58,751 bases of DNA from IMG/VR virus record IMGVR_UViG_3300035190_001906, positions 1-58,751 of that record; one strand, written 5' to 3'. Shown piece after piece: positions 24,301 through 26,395 of this stretch. A model generated the notes under the pieces. It did not search any database, had not been told where the DNA came from, and was given only the letters and a program-made list of their open reading frames with translations. The position numbers were made by a program, and so were the translations under genes. Each line of letters begins with the position of its first letter. Within the stretch, counting starts at the first letter, position 1. The DNA is from a virus.

Positions 24301-24502
24301 TCCTGTTCCCTTCTTCCCCCCAACTCAATCTGAATCTGCGGGAGGACAGGAATTTAATATTAATTTGAACTTTGGGGATATTATCGTTCAGGGTGAAACT
24401 GGAGAGGATGTTTATCGTGATTTCTTGAATAAGTTGCGATCGCCTCAAGCAAAAATGGAAATTCGTCAAATTATGCGGGAATTTGTTGAGCGTATGAGGT
24501 AA
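320..24502 (+). CDS. Giant phage tail tape measure protein (8060 aa)
   Basis: Tape measure proteins fill the tail tube during assembly, set tail length and are ejected into the host. Residues about 205-375 carry the TP901-type tape measure core (AFDDSMASVGAVSGATGKD, then GASTRYTS and GIQADKAGTAARSAFLRL). Residues about 600-2000 and much of 3860-8000 alternate amphipathic and strongly hydrophobic helices. Residues about 2000-3860 are hydrophilic and helical. The C-terminus (about 7930) has the usual GGLVKGSGTSTGDR...LSPGEYVIN motif. The protein contains five copies of LINALNHNPTERIPEAW, two degenerate copies and several internal duplications. Typical tape measures are 600-2500 aa, so this one is extreme; at roughly 0.15 nm per residue the tail would exceed 1 micrometre if all of it is ruler. 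The ATG has no clear Shine-Dalgarno. HIP1 sites occur throughout and the frame is intact. Confidence 0.95.
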   Translation: MEETDRYGLFAQYDFELTGASLKNMASVRSQLSGLEKGIARVADAVNKSDFGRGLESASRRAQKSTSKAGTEIDELAQSLKLAEKRLKPLKREFRALRAEIRNVDFGGVEDKGKFRQAAREVKNYVATLKTLESQIEGNTAAEREFAATLKAQQRISSSKLEMQMQQRTAALSAQRIGEFSALRDIGRNALIPINQEIDKGVNLFSAFDDSMASVGAVSGATGKDLEKLRQTAKNLGASTRYTSFQAAEAEKYLATAGFKTAQILGTVSNALELASAGELDLARSADISSNILSGFRLKAEQLSSVVDTLALTSASANTNIEQLGIAMTYAAPPASLFGASIEETSAFIGVMSNAGIQADKAGTAARSAFLRLASPVKQGKVALDSLGISTIDSSGNLRNFVDLMSEISDKLALDPETLKKIQMAGGDLELIENAIPDSKKIEALKGIFGTTGISGATAALTQMAEFKRLSLANLASSSNTDQITQYFSQMGVKVAEGQDIFTAIGEQAPDYQTAASLITQANSQLMQSNLQTLSSLQRNKLYEYFKVSKDKDLFTEITRSTQDSQESVSRLNTAMSYLGVEMKVETRAARQMAKTMEDNLAGSFRALASAAEAVYINLIEPLSPILRLVINGITKVLLVVANAPYPIRLLIGSVIGLTAAMAATAVAVGTVGFFLFSFSQAAATAAIASQTLASGLIPLTGFFQSSMLGFIGTNPLETFFQYNTELASDFSLAWKRTSQKTVGGLGGIYKAVVTVTKATFLLSRAFLFSPITLWVGSFLLLNAFIEQAIPGFNLLGSALSLVTAPLGFIWGLIKGIGQSLMEVLGIVGGGTIGVLAAPIHTFTNALNNALETFKSFSDRGEELGLYLGRSIVAPIENAAILIDTIWQQVLGGIQLVSMLAVMWIQGAWQGFVDRFKQILQPVVTIALTIAQQLINALNHNPTERIPEAWHKAVTLIKGYLSDLLKFAQDIGNRIAETGIAIATYFQNLIQSIANTVGVIGTVFRIVGKGISLLFKAFVFIETKAIQGIFLLGEATIWLYKTLFTVGLQAIDILKKTYDQAFETIQIFSSAFGYGEFSPDDRAIARQTLILGTLNSIGAAFGLVAQGGRKVVDVFYSINSLVTQSIEKFDLLTLALMTAASLPMTLIGMLDEAAHLIIPELALLTQPGLFKALVYAMPGIIATATATGITQGFQKGFTNAIAKLPDQLIGTVDWVHSLIPQDLRDEINFALSDVFNRPVDTSAVYTQTRGFLDNQFRSFTDYLQQVGQTIKESSIAFREFLKPFLEYDILGVAVIPALTTIIPAFQAFWEVLKAPSVAGILKYLTFTVLPALGQTILAIAEYLNNIRLIVMLPFVSVAVRMIQILTEKIQSLIPQISNLRKTLLALSKTLGVLAVQGIASFLRTIPYVGTFLANNFLLIVDVIATSFPIYINLLKRFISVDMLKALIPAYAKVVKGIATGIIYMFEQGFKPLAQLLFKALNPFGTFKLLGLYFKTQGFKGLIKTPQLLDVFGVLNFINPFDVLFSVSKNVNAFVKLFTNSAEFSYDMVLKKQTMLFQSLKTNSPAFYKYMRMGALIPLEELLEQSPALVKFFVQLTRGLMMISPIVQIVGRIALAFTVWYQILKPVNEEMLSAIAATEVMGYKLKLLADTIRVLRFLVVDGSDAFIWFAFFVPKAINAVVVAFRVLGDTAYYVLHDVISLGILGFNALKITVINPLVVALIGATVALRAFLTVVQYALIFIRLKTQQYGDAIHKGFGAVMQQIASDVWGVISFLGIQLSNAFVLITSAVHRTWKSLTGLVGAIAHEIYLILVDPVGEFNRLLILLVGEVNNQIERTGTLLDRLPFKSLIVLVQKYWRELMFAGGIALQFVKALNPAVRISLLLIDLALALVNEYETGFKRLDAIIQALSHPIALLDSMIKGLVSFLQGGFIPLDAADWISKFIAGFIKMIPVVMGGFFVVALLIKRDVGGAFQLVSDKVLLFIGRIIQAVDAVKSLGYSISRIYKGDLVQMNLLNTIHGVRSKDNFGPIQNPFAYSQDPVQQQYAVGIGDQRKQKAQALLSYQKELDYMARQEQKRAERELIRRAKTSHPDLMNPEHSFYMDSPDQPGVKVRMSGAQVEKRRNRFGIEGYQVTQLGRSVMGAANQGYNAFRYGESYEAEEARKQAAKKSGLASVYQQYHGHDLKPDHLARLSATTNDEENIFTRNSLAPLLRSFQDFFENIHVKDFKVNDFYVGRLIDTKLKSGMMTPKSLDYQVESFLNPPVGMASLSSNHQEVLKKYVPTASIPTPWEHSEMGVKGLYGLDASRFEVERERMIREYKERLIKSLDDPKYSRTHFFGTDMGSGIGTSNIGGGSVNQFSSVSNELTRELNQIISNAFGKINSGTDKETATRLIKEFQLEFQQYQAKMMANNLPSTHRDQFLDFTEANSRAITMGDNFSGGKIATGFDVITQGITNVRLSANRASGELTDELGATRKSLMSLIVESTGIPKMLESLNINNLLGRQVRSTERKVNRNNRQAEKFKRLALYHRETGLRAFLANKGHTDSNPDTALTNYGTANNVGEDTISVLKNWRQTGKFQRELSSKEQGHITDFSTTIRTQLERYNETQHLDNKVNDLNSLARMMNRLALDKTKPDFNSGHVQDLVKFLEHGVMADDAKGNGIIQKRLNEILLSINSALGTGGSDAWTSTMLEEIKGNIGRNKEPKDKDNLLKIIRQVMLSDKKFDPDKFFVRADKDAIAKEMGFRYESQLRKIGETKLANPIQQLKQSVRDYIFQFEENMLTFHLENIDTLGRAKEFLLRRLKLEKLPFGNIAGRLDSIINAYSSFADKIKDQYLRLKGTGKENLGKMSTFFNERINFKSSIDRAISKFKTAKSGNIEGFLEMVSERQKTKVTRRLLQANFYGQMLTSGVDQADARKAMLALYKRQGDSKTLRQEMKGFDLEDTTIASIEKVLSQITNLKQDEISRHLMDKQGLSLKGMMPIQFYIAQEIPGILKGLFKDVRAITGAAIKVSKIDKIIGKIFTDVAAGLQQTIAPKMSSFVFRQARILSGLSLSVSNIIRRTFGENVIEKWFVGLSKTLFDSSIKLRADIKILGKDSKSYTAKLLDAGQFLFKTLSNGIISAAKALANPKSIWISIQGFFGKVKNFFGKLFPKRPGTLAEVDQQIARNQMIKTRSERLMGSKNLGETQKAKANKLYQSSNRELDRLQAERFALTSTPEAIAEKVMGLSHKITQKQSTALRRKSQIEAVEKPLSGLVDPEYKKSAQAYEQLQEKHRRIREQFKAENKQLIEGDIGGDHRAIPATLDAKRKQNKEIKGMDSSIEKLVKDLNKLRAKGLNNKAPEYTEILSKIKDLGIKRKKASYGKMSPEEIIEYDNIYDEMEVRIKKLGQLSKQIQKLEKQNPNLKQHRKKSYANTVGEIESQRSTLKSNYENTLAEIEKLKEQKKLISGRTSPFLVFMTDLAVLTQKVGRNIVDLATNQKSKKIDLFKQTAKDFMKFKEKVTPLVNELFAELMQKGANATARLSQYFENVARRSAIAWRRSQREVEGKTWPGWLKAAYRVGKTLVMTLNHGTTDVISEAWGRTRIAATENMQQMVESAHEAGTGIQRGLGQSLEKTEGFFSRLKAGLMDWAFPVRKINRQIEALKPAHQAAKESYESQKVYTFKDERKKQQKFGKFNSLNLQIEQLEAQKEAQQMMNRLGRFMGGLFPGRQFKTPQQYPKLARIALKRFHRRFNNFFGGLFKAKSKHLQLPAMNFSSPRINVGQSMEDASRRVVLAWKRAGREIRGKEWPTLIKAASRVGKTLVNFLNHGAADVTTDAWGRTQRTTAHSMHQMAETAHQTGGQIQSTFERAINKTIHLFGLLGKSVGNVGRAGMAIGGVVSATGFAAQSVFYSLSNIGLIDEETSQSLYKVTELISIFGAVTGLGTPLIMAFTSSVSALGTVAATVGTAVMGLGRAMSLAVGLGASPFAPLVLGIGAVSLAVFGLYKAFNANFMGIRDIIQNTLVVPIEFIQSAWEGFVAKFGGILTPIVKPALDIAQHLINALNHNPTERIPEAWEGAKERIQGSLTGLVDTGYRAGNQLNQALDPTKAGERKHLAAVVKEKLTGIKFEDQGYLDRFKQWFSSLQESITSVFSQNLITNNKLDIQTELMQKQLKIQEFQQAQNLWKTLSNRDRNTKIQGFLESKDWFQSIKGAVNKTPLKSLGGTFAGKQLTKVGGFLAMTMGLSGGPLLSLSLGIGAVTTALALLYSVFADDFGGIRTKLEKVIGKITQLFVMSVQAIKSAWVGFVSWFFDMPLVQAALVIAKGLINALNHNPTERIPEAWEGAITRIKEMFGWLIAPAQAIASNLTNLFSPVTQWFSGLFKPKQSQSTPIQKHQLINKESRSISSNSIWELLVAKIGLLIIKITEIVKSLNTYNQKFTQFNQRLDEKLNALIQNLPERMQGKRKSNSDIYTAIGFAVALKTSGFMSAMLGLFNITKEIYGLLAKGTIQQGIRNYVGSEKFTNFRDKAKSVSSKIKPFQPLLPITSFLVPQVAPITGLLSTFVLVMEDLPGYLEKFGKFIPWIAGLSGALLGVVTVLEILTPHLNVLGVIAGGIGFIFRGISGVITGFTDTLRNFNKESSRGDLSQQSSFFSDFVQTAGKISALGESLGTKFGEFLAFAFVDPIQFIMRAWLGFSEWFSNLPLVGHALNIATGLINALNHNPTERIPEAWDVATNRISGMLGDTVTVAQKTGQQMTTALSSGVDTVKSGAIAVRDNSVKTVRNVFLGDMSPFADLLDNIFRDNLRFSTQQIFSVLVSVLGVQNQILAETRKVVEQAIAINTTIQGLNQTVSGFNTSIDNTTDKSILDEVTKFNTNLAVVQEYLKPKPVVAPERGEKVAKSNANWFDHLFNNPMSEQIALRQNQLIQEMVNNSKSSSLTLSSEFSKYVFKEEKTGKTELTKEGQIYLETKIAKEYRDHEGAFSKEFVQYFATKYGRTKEQVYQEGLQKQPIIKEAIKALPETQKSLTEKQSTPGNKIAGGFNPLGQEGFLGIGGNQKGWRMDQTIYNSGTTLGGVERDLTSAANYIKGFGGNLLTSTLDLFQGGEASIRDKVTQQVSARQNQLIYEMANNSISESSALRSEFSKYITRGQYGNPELTQEGQTYLEKKLATEYRDRKGAFSNEILQNFAGKSGKTADQVHNIGLQGQPIIREAIKALPEKEKSLAEKIAPQIDRVVQSIDQSSKILSGIIQSIDQTSKILSDILNEFKIPDEIKPLVEIPIQSMPQSQSQPKQSLWDNSTNFVADLWGKVTSYFDGYYAKTKVPYKNPQKLTEPSIPDFKNNIVPYRPKSVGDVVNPIIKEKTSKLIPVVQQKASQIIPAAQQAVSGLAERWQKHRKNEPVVDDLVTNAETEWDNKESWWEKNFKSIRKSWGLTSSTVSKGIDKLVAQAPDQGYELQKGLAEGSPGPTFYIRKYWKKTINQVTDWMGDLAGSAAKTGISLAQSMGVGTVKTAIAITPFVSEATKNEAIQSIEAGIISIQDRYDYLEAQGFGNLGVLFEPGAAQVTDALQLLGGDIADFAKRSVNALLTLNFGELAQASKDFGGNLAFALKGLTAGFNSMGLSAIAAGAAVLTGMAPAIITIGAIAFGAAVILANFLGIRSILKGIIQILVATGKIVFFTFMAAGRVLKGFSLILRGLFGDSELIKQGIAEIKDAFQVLGQQLKLEFKAIAQGFLSIGEGLKIALVQIFPFLKQPLQDLKQWFDEFWSVFALSPERAGRMAAEALIDFVKNIFRAFNNLRLSVISTWQKMMVWFKIQLWQAKDWVVEAFRKMSQLDFSFLQDIPNALLNGFKWVAEKIPTLFQGTGDGILSRILNPIRDGFNAIAQFVKGFSDRINEELQLVFPGWMKSLGQSIIPLFDTLSNGAQGLRDAIVNLGAQWVKLALGFDLPIGYPFFEFLDSLVQRFQSTVVTIEKAWLKFFVNAGKLEWNQITEDIGNTLKSGFKSLATSVGQLWNQFWSTVLEAPTLKGKVDAFMSNFSFLSILNYVDDVAIAFDRLREKVGQVTSWLSNLITTWNQVTDKAPKLKLDIDTASLETKANNLIDNVQGKWNQLVKFFENPKWPTARQTWQGLLDGYGWLRSQFRTITDWFGRTPEMLAPFFNQLKLGADKVGEFLFNMELQWVKLVLAFNLPLPMFYQLFEFINAIPKLFKAGVIQVETSWTWLANEIANLNWKTLTHVWNGFSKLFGLLGTSLDFAENKWREFQSYILTSPQLLAPIFEKLRNGLQGFSGLIVRLFERWKNFATQFHLPHLEGLFTPLYALSEIFQMVLTGIETRWEKFATWLGTTELFSYVLGGLKNLSYAFSTVTGFIGRHWNTLVEFLRSTQLLVHLGNGIVLLVEFVDNLSTTISNLKQRWNTFLEANETTVKRIKQAWEGFTTSFKTILKPIVEFALDIAQKLINALNHNPTERIPEAWRKAVEFIQGKLSGLLDFAKDIGKQLVFALVGKDNVTGFFTRFNKELGESNSVVTEIKSNLRALFNDVKTVFSNVLSAISEISAIGLPLIRIMLESIKTEYTVYFNSIVTLFKNTKTYLATSFTNVLTGIANSIKFDLLIASLGEVKTQVDELFRTLSGVFSSFGQALVNFKFGSGRILKFIKSFGETAVNAVSGLFSAIGQQLGSAATEIKSGIGLAFSGFITQLRTLRTGIETTLTSISEYFSKFGAIKDKFIGFISVVFSGIKGFISGIVDYFKQFFTELVAAKNVGEAFAIILGGSLKGILNTVNFLSSAFVQLASIILHPIQSIKKFGEVTGLTDLLKLSIEGLTNVFKTLISVVGFFIRLAVDGLVLILKITVRLFQAILDPITAFRDLDKGITSVVRSLGEAAPGLKPLLDILDFTRKILQDLTINFAKFSAGFGVGFVKGFIGEMENLYNALIKFKDPLMTISEAFGKIFSFITESVPKAFSEISKLFTPVQKVVTEVNNGLTAVAPATTAIANSISTVAPATTAIASGMSTVANSATTVANGVSNAATNITAAANAVQGITTGVTELGNSLTNVGGEIGQTTTAIAETAKQIINIFRIGEDLGRKFGSVSATAFTSVINVTRDLITVFADLLNKYAVPFLNTLARIAKFVAYFSKGLFTGLFTEISKVTPAFKEIGRAILKILGALKRLAPIIATAIAAFYGFNALSPVVDFIGHILNHFDLYPAAIALVTGAIGTLVLNFKNLFDTTKSYTEIAESLGNKIGEIFGGMVNLAIKSIQTIVSVIAEVLDAVSKIPNAILHPIETFESVMTGAGDVISDKFDGVTQGIGGKFQGMFNGIKKRLGLFVEETEVEGGSVEQNLSNDPPGPTYMIRKKWFEMLDMIGDRVEDFTSFTKKQGQKIQSAVTISPQVSLGDQTQSLRNQFGVIQQIQQAQADSVQNLGSNGLRGVLVSINSLMSNFSGQLKPSLFLLNEFVDAFVDIKTLLPSLQMEMINFGKAVAISNSIAAGTFSDLAIAMNSFRSSSLPMLPSSDRSNLPVLASPDRLNSYSSYSQSDVIDVEFRVLGTEPIPNISDGVQGLDGGLQGLRGTLISVGSLLSNFAPELATPLFVLNDFIDAFVDIKALLPTLEAGVLAWGNSIAASNSFVGGTFTLLKAAALKAYTTLLVPILPFLPIILGVIAAVGLFYLAFKSNFLGIRDLIYGVGWAFKKFFGDLFGGFFAAIGSIFTTIDREVRAIASVFGELVSTVISIFDPILKLFGIDVGNSVLNLSDVLSAVVNALLFPIRILVKSLNFLITTISWGIQLIVKSLIFTVNVIKTILSFTWELIKSILIIGATIGGIVAVLNFGAVLAGIVSAFATIAGLIGSISVIVSGIISGIVFVTPFLITGVASVLTMIGGAITGIAIAIAPILPVILLISGVCAVIIGVAFVIKKIFEGIWWVISSVINSISSIPFVGGLFGGQPKTEKPPGYATGGLVKGSGTSTGDRIHAKLSPGEYVINASSTKANLPLLDAINTDKASVISTPQIMASPTFAPVPFFPPTQSESAGGQEFNINLNFGDIIVQGETGEDVYRDFLNKLRSPQAKMEIRQIMREFVERMR
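3119..3169 (+). repeat. Tape measure motif LINALNHNPTERIPEAW, copy 1
   Basis: Encodes residues 934-950 of the tape measure protein. It lies in a longer module that begins about 30 residues earlier with AWQGFVDRF and ends with an amphipathic helix. The protein motif is identical in five places while the DNA differs at silent positions, so it is under protein-level selection. Confidence 0.85.
11021..11059 (+). repeat. Degenerate tape measure motif LNHGTTDVISEAW
   Basis: Residues 3568-3580. It keeps the LNH...EAW frame of the main motif and lies in a block of about 70 residues (AWRRSQREVEGKTW onward) that is duplicated about 240 residues later. Confidence 0.55.
11738..11776 (+). repeat. Degenerate tape measure motif LNHGAADVTTDAW
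   Basis: Residues 3807-3819, in the second copy of the duplicated block (AWKRAGREIRGKEW onward). The LNH...AW frame is kept and the centre has diverged. Confidence 0.55.
12437..12487 (+). repeat. Tape measure motif LINALNHNPTERIPEAW, copy 2
   Basis: Residues 4040-4056, preceded by SAWEGFVAKFGGILTPIVK and followed by EGAKERIQGSL. Confidence 0.85.
13238..13288 (+). repeat. Tape measure motif LINALNHNPTERIPEAW, copy 3
   Basis: Residues 4307-4323, preceded by SAWVGFVSWFFDMPLV and followed by EGAITRIKEMF. Confidence 0.85.
14405..14455 (+). repeat. Tape measure motif LINALNHNPTERIPEAW, copy 4
   Basis: Residues 4696-4712, preceded by RAWLGFSEWFSNLPLV and followed by DVATNRISGML. Confidence 0.85.
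15011..15340 (+). repeat. Tape measure internal duplication A, copy 1
   Basis: Encodes about 110 residues beginning QIALRQNQLIQEMVNNS and ending ALPETQKSL. The same block recurs at 15602-15931 with clear residue-by-residue alignment (EFSKY, EYRD.., GAFS, IIKEAIKALPE). Confidence 0.8.
15602..15931 (+). repeat. Tape measure internal duplication A, copy 2
   Basis: Second copy of the block at 15011-15340 (QVSARQNQLIYEMANNS to ALPEKEKSL). The DNA has diverged enough that the duplication is old. Confidence 0.8.
16649..16684 (+). repeat. Tape measure motif SPGPTFYIRKYW
   Basis: Residues 5444-5455. It is related to PPGPTYMIRKKW at 22292. Both have a Pro-Thr turn, then Ile-Arg and a Trp, and so resemble the NPTERIPEAW motif in layout. 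Confidence 0.6.
19628..19678 (+). repeat. Tape measure motif LINALNHNPTERIPEAW, copy 5
   Basis: Residues 6437-6453, preceded by QAWEGFTTSFKTILKPIVE and followed by RKAVEFIQGKLSGLLDFAK. Its flanks are closest to copies 1 and 2. Confidence 0.85.
22289..22327 (+). repeat. Tape measure motif DPPGPTYMIRKKW
   Basis: Residues 7324-7336, partner of the motif at 16649. A further duplication follows it: a block of about 70 residues (GLRGVLVSINSLMSNF near 22530) recurs near 22950 (GLRGTLISVGSLLSNF). Confidence 0.6.
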
Positions 24503-24543
24503 TTAAAATATTCCGTATCTACGGGAGGAAATATTTGGCAAAC

Positions 24544-24590
24544 AAAAACCCCATCTAGCCGGATTTGCGCTTGGGCTAAATGGGGTTTTT
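24544..24590. terminator. Bidirectional terminator between tape measure and miniprotein operon
   Basis: The arms 24544-24560 (AAAAACCCCATCTAGCC) and 24574-24590 pair over 17 positions with one mismatch. The run of A before and the run of T after allow termination in both directions. It sits between two convergent genes. Confidence 0.8.
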
Positions 24591-24595
24591 AGGTT

Positions 24596-24715
24596 TTAGT
24601 TTGCTGATTTCTTGTAATCAGAAACTTTTTTGTAGAGCCACAAGGCTCCGATTACTGTGCCAGTCCAAAAGACGGGAGCAGCGATTACTCCGACCAACAT
24701 TCCTAATAAAAACAT
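24596..24715 (-). CDS. 39-aa membrane miniprotein
   Basis: Translation MFLLGMLVGVIAAPVFW followed by one hydrophobic helix and a Lys-rich tail (LYKKVSDYKKSAN). One membrane span with a positive C-terminal end is predicted. The ATG is preceded by AAGAAGGA about 9 nt upstream, a good Shine-Dalgarno, which supports real translation. It is the last gene of a minus-strand operon starting at 26291. Single-span miniproteins next to an endolysin suggest a holin or spanin-like helper, but no family is recognised. Confidence 0.6.
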   Translation of the reverse strand: MFLLGMLVGVIAAPVFWTGTVIGALWLYKKVSDYKKSAN

Positions 24716-24756
24716 AGATTTTTTTCCTTCTTGATTTATGCGTGAATTTTGGTTTT

Positions 24757-24785
24757 GACCTGACAACCGAGGGGCTACCAGGATT
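24757..24785 (-). repeat. CCTGGTAGC-type hairpin, copy 1 (diverged)
   Basis: Sense strand reads CCTGGTAGCCCCTCGGTTG then TCAGG. It is one of three related inverted repeats placed between the genes of the miniprotein operon; this is the most diverged copy. Confidence 0.55.
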
Positions 24786-24790
24786 TTGAT

Positions 24791-24877
24791 TTAGCGAGTC
24801 GCGTTGTATGCGATTGCACTCATTACGACTAGCCCGATAAAGGCCAATACGTTCGAGGCGAAAAGTATGATTTCCAT
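24791..24877 (-). CDS. 28-aa membrane miniprotein
   Basis: Translation starts MEIILFASNVLAFIG and ends IAYNATR: one hydrophobic span with almost no loop. Its ATG overlaps the stop codon of the preceding gene (TAATG), so translation is probably coupled. Function unknown. The length is very small, and the main support is the coupling, the operon position and the hydrophobic pattern shared with its neighbours. Confidence 0.5.
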   Translation of the reverse strand: MEIILFASNVLAFIGLVVMSAIAYNATR

Positions 24878-25026
24878 TAAACTTCTACGAACTGAGTTTT
24901 GCGTTGTTTTCCGAAAGCCTTCTCTAAGGCTTTTTGTGCGAAGTACATTAGCGTTCCCACGATGGGGATTGCTATGGGCGCTATAATTGCGCCGAATACT
25001 GCGCCTGCGAAAGCTGCTAAAAACAT
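24877..25026 (-). CDS. 49-aa membrane miniprotein
   Basis: Translation MFLAAFAGAVFGAIIAPIAI, a further hydrophobic stretch to MYFAQ, then a basic amphipathic tail (KALEKAFGKQRKTQ). One long or two short membrane spans are predicted, with a basic C-terminus like class II/III holins or small pilus or coat subunits. The start has a strong Shine-Dalgarno (AGGAG, 8 nt upstream). It overlaps the next gene by one base. It shares the MF start and Ala/Gly/Ile-rich core with the genes on both sides, so these may be distant paralogues. Confidence 0.62.
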   Translation of the reverse strand: MFLAAFAGAVFGAIIAPIAIPIVGTLMYFAQKALEKAFGKQRKTQFVEV

Positions 25027-25068
25027 TTGATTTCTCCTAAACTAAAAATAGTGTGTGTTTTGTTCGTA

Positions 25069-25092
25069 ACCTGGTAACTGAGGAGCTACCAG
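25069..25092 (-). repeat. CCTGGTAGC-type hairpin, copy 2
   Basis: Sense strand CCTGGTAGCTCCTCAGTTACCAGG in two halves of 12: 7-bp arms CCTGGTA and TACCAGG. The loop contains CTCCTC, complementary to the AGGAG ribosome binding site of the next gene. Confidence 0.7.
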
Positions 25093-25101
25093 GATTTTGT
25101 T

Positions 25102-25212
25102 TTAACGAGCTAATTGAGTAGTAACCAATCCAATTCCGATTCCAATTAATAGTCCGATGACTTGGTAAGCTACTAAAGCTGTTAAAGTTGCTGCAAATAC
25201 TGTGAAAAACAT
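25102..25212 (-). CDS. 36-aa membrane miniprotein
   Basis: Translation MFFTVFAATLTALVAYQVIG, then LLIGIGIGLV and a short TTQLAR tail. One or two hydrophobic segments are predicted. The ATG is preceded by AGGAG at a good distance, in the same context (TTAGGAGAAAT) as the 49-aa gene, so both leaders appear duplicated. It lies between two copies of the CCTGGTAGC hairpin. Function unknown; a holin-like or membrane scaffold role is only an inference from size and position. Confidence 0.6.
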   Translation of the reverse strand: MFFTVFAATLTALVAYQVIGLLIGIGIGLVTTQLAR

Positions 25213-25255
25213 TTGAATTTCTCCTAATTGTTTAGTTTGTGTTGCGTGTGTTGTA

Positions 25256-25279
25256 CCTGGCAACTGAGGAGCTACCAGG
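25256..25279 (-). repeat. CCTGGTAGC-type hairpin, copy 3
   Basis: Sense arms CCTGGTA and TGCCAGG (one wobble) around a loop with CTCCTC. It lies just after the stop of the 333-aa gene and upstream of the 36-aa gene. A T run before it on the plus strand means it would not terminate well in the operon direction. Confidence 0.7.
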
Positions 25280-25289
25280 GTTTTTTGAT

Positions 25290-26291
25290 TTAGGCTGCAA
25301 CCATTTGGTTGTTAGCCCGAATGTCTTTGACTTGCCGCTTGATGCGGTTAATCAAAACATTTTTTCCCTCACCTTTTGGGGTGTTTTTTGGAGGGTGACT
25401 GCTCACCTTCTGGGGAGCTTTTAGGTGCGAGTTTAACGCTGCAATCATTTTCTTGATTGCTTCCATGTTTAGCTCTGTTAGCTCTTTTGTTAATGTCGCT
25501 TCGTCTAAGACGAATAACATTGACAGAGGATGATTGATGTTTGTAGGAGGAACGGGACTAGAATCAACCGTTTCTTCAACTTCATCTTCATCTTCGATTT
25601 CGATTACAACAGGTGTAACTTCTTTTGTAGGAGTTGCGATCGCTGCGGGACTAGAATCAACCGCAGTTAATACAACTTCTGTTTCAGTTGTTGTAACTGG
25701 TGTGGGTGTTGCGACTACTGCGGGGGCAGTAATTACAACTTCTGGAGTTGCGATAACTGTTGGTTGTGTGGTAGCGAGATCGACCTCGACCACTACTTCA
25801 ACTGGAATCACAGGTGTTTTTTTCTTTGAACTTACCAGGCTTAAAGCCCAGGTCAAGAGTTCAAAGGAAAGAATTTGGACAGCGCAAGCACCTATGTTTG
25901 CCAGGAGAATTACTCCTAGTTCTGCCACTCCTCCCGCTTGCCACATCGAGACGATCAAGGCGATCATTCCGCTTGTGGATATCAGGGTGTAACAGGCATA
26001 GTTGAATGCTACGAATGCAGCAACAACTGTTACTGCATAAACCGCTTTTATTGTCGCTATTGCGACTTTTTTGGCGATTTGGAAGGCTTGTTTTAGTGTT
26101 TTCTTTACAAAACCTTCTTTTTCTTCAGTTTGAGCTTCGGTTTTATTTGCAACTTGTTCTACCACTTGTGGAGGGACGGCGGATTCAACCACTTGTGGTT
26201 TTACTCCGAAAATCCCACCTACAAAGGCGACAATCTTGCTAACGACTTTTTTGCCGAAAGACTGAAAATTTGAAATAATAGATTTGAACAT
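25290..26291 (-). CDS. Membrane protein with Thr/Pro/Val-rich linker and SAP-like C-terminus (333 aa)
   Basis: Residues 1-30 form an amphipathic helix (MFKSIISNFQSFGKKVV). About 75-155 carries two or three membrane segments (VYAVTVVAAFVAFNYACY; ALIVSMW; ILLANIGACAVQILSF). About 160-240 is a low-complexity linker of Val, Thr, Pro and acidic residues. The last 60 residues (MEAIKKMIAALNSHL ... GEGKNVLINRIKRQVKDI) resemble a SAP-type helix-extension-helix, which in other proteins binds nucleic acid; this is a tentative match. The ATG has a good Shine-Dalgarno (AAGGAGAG). It is the first gene of the miniprotein operon and is driven by the promoter at 26367-26395. It could tether DNA or a virion part to the membrane. 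No family was recognised for the whole protein. Confidence 0.75.
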   Translation of the reverse strand: MFKSIISNFQSFGKKVVSKIVAFVGGIFGVKPQVVESAVPPQVVEQVANKTEAQTEEKEGFVKKTLKQAFQIAKKVAIATIKAVYAVTVVAAFVAFNYACYTLISTSGMIALIVSMWQAGGVAELGVILLANIGACAVQILSFELLTWALSLVSSKKKTPVIPVEVVVEVDLATTQPTVIATPEVVITAPAVVATPTPVTTTETEVVLTAVDSSPAAIATPTKEVTPVVIEIEDEDEVEETVDSSPVPPTNINHPLSMLFVLDEATLTKELTELNMEAIKKMIAALNSHLKAPQKVSSHPPKNTPKGEGKNVLINRIKRQVKDIRANNQMVAA

Positions 26292-26366
26292 TTCTGCTCT
26301 CCTTGTTTATTGTTGATTAGGAAGTAACAAATATTTTGTGGAGATTTGTTCTTTTCCTATATCATT

Positions 26367-26395
26367 AATATAACAAATTCTTATATAAAAGTCAA
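26367..26395 (-). promoter_or_regulatory. Promoter of the miniprotein operon
   Basis: On the minus strand, TTGACT (26395-26390), a 17-bp spacer and TATATT (26372-26367), with TGT directly before the -10. This is a strong sigma70-type promoter pointing to the 333-aa gene. It is divergent from the promoter at 26464. Confidence 0.7.

Noticed and set aside
25534-25992. Plus-strand open frame of 152 codons opposite the 333-aa gene
   Set aside because: Ser/Thr/Val low-complexity translation comes from reading the Thr/Pro linker backwards; the minus-strand gene has a promoter, a Shine-Dalgarno and a sensible protein.
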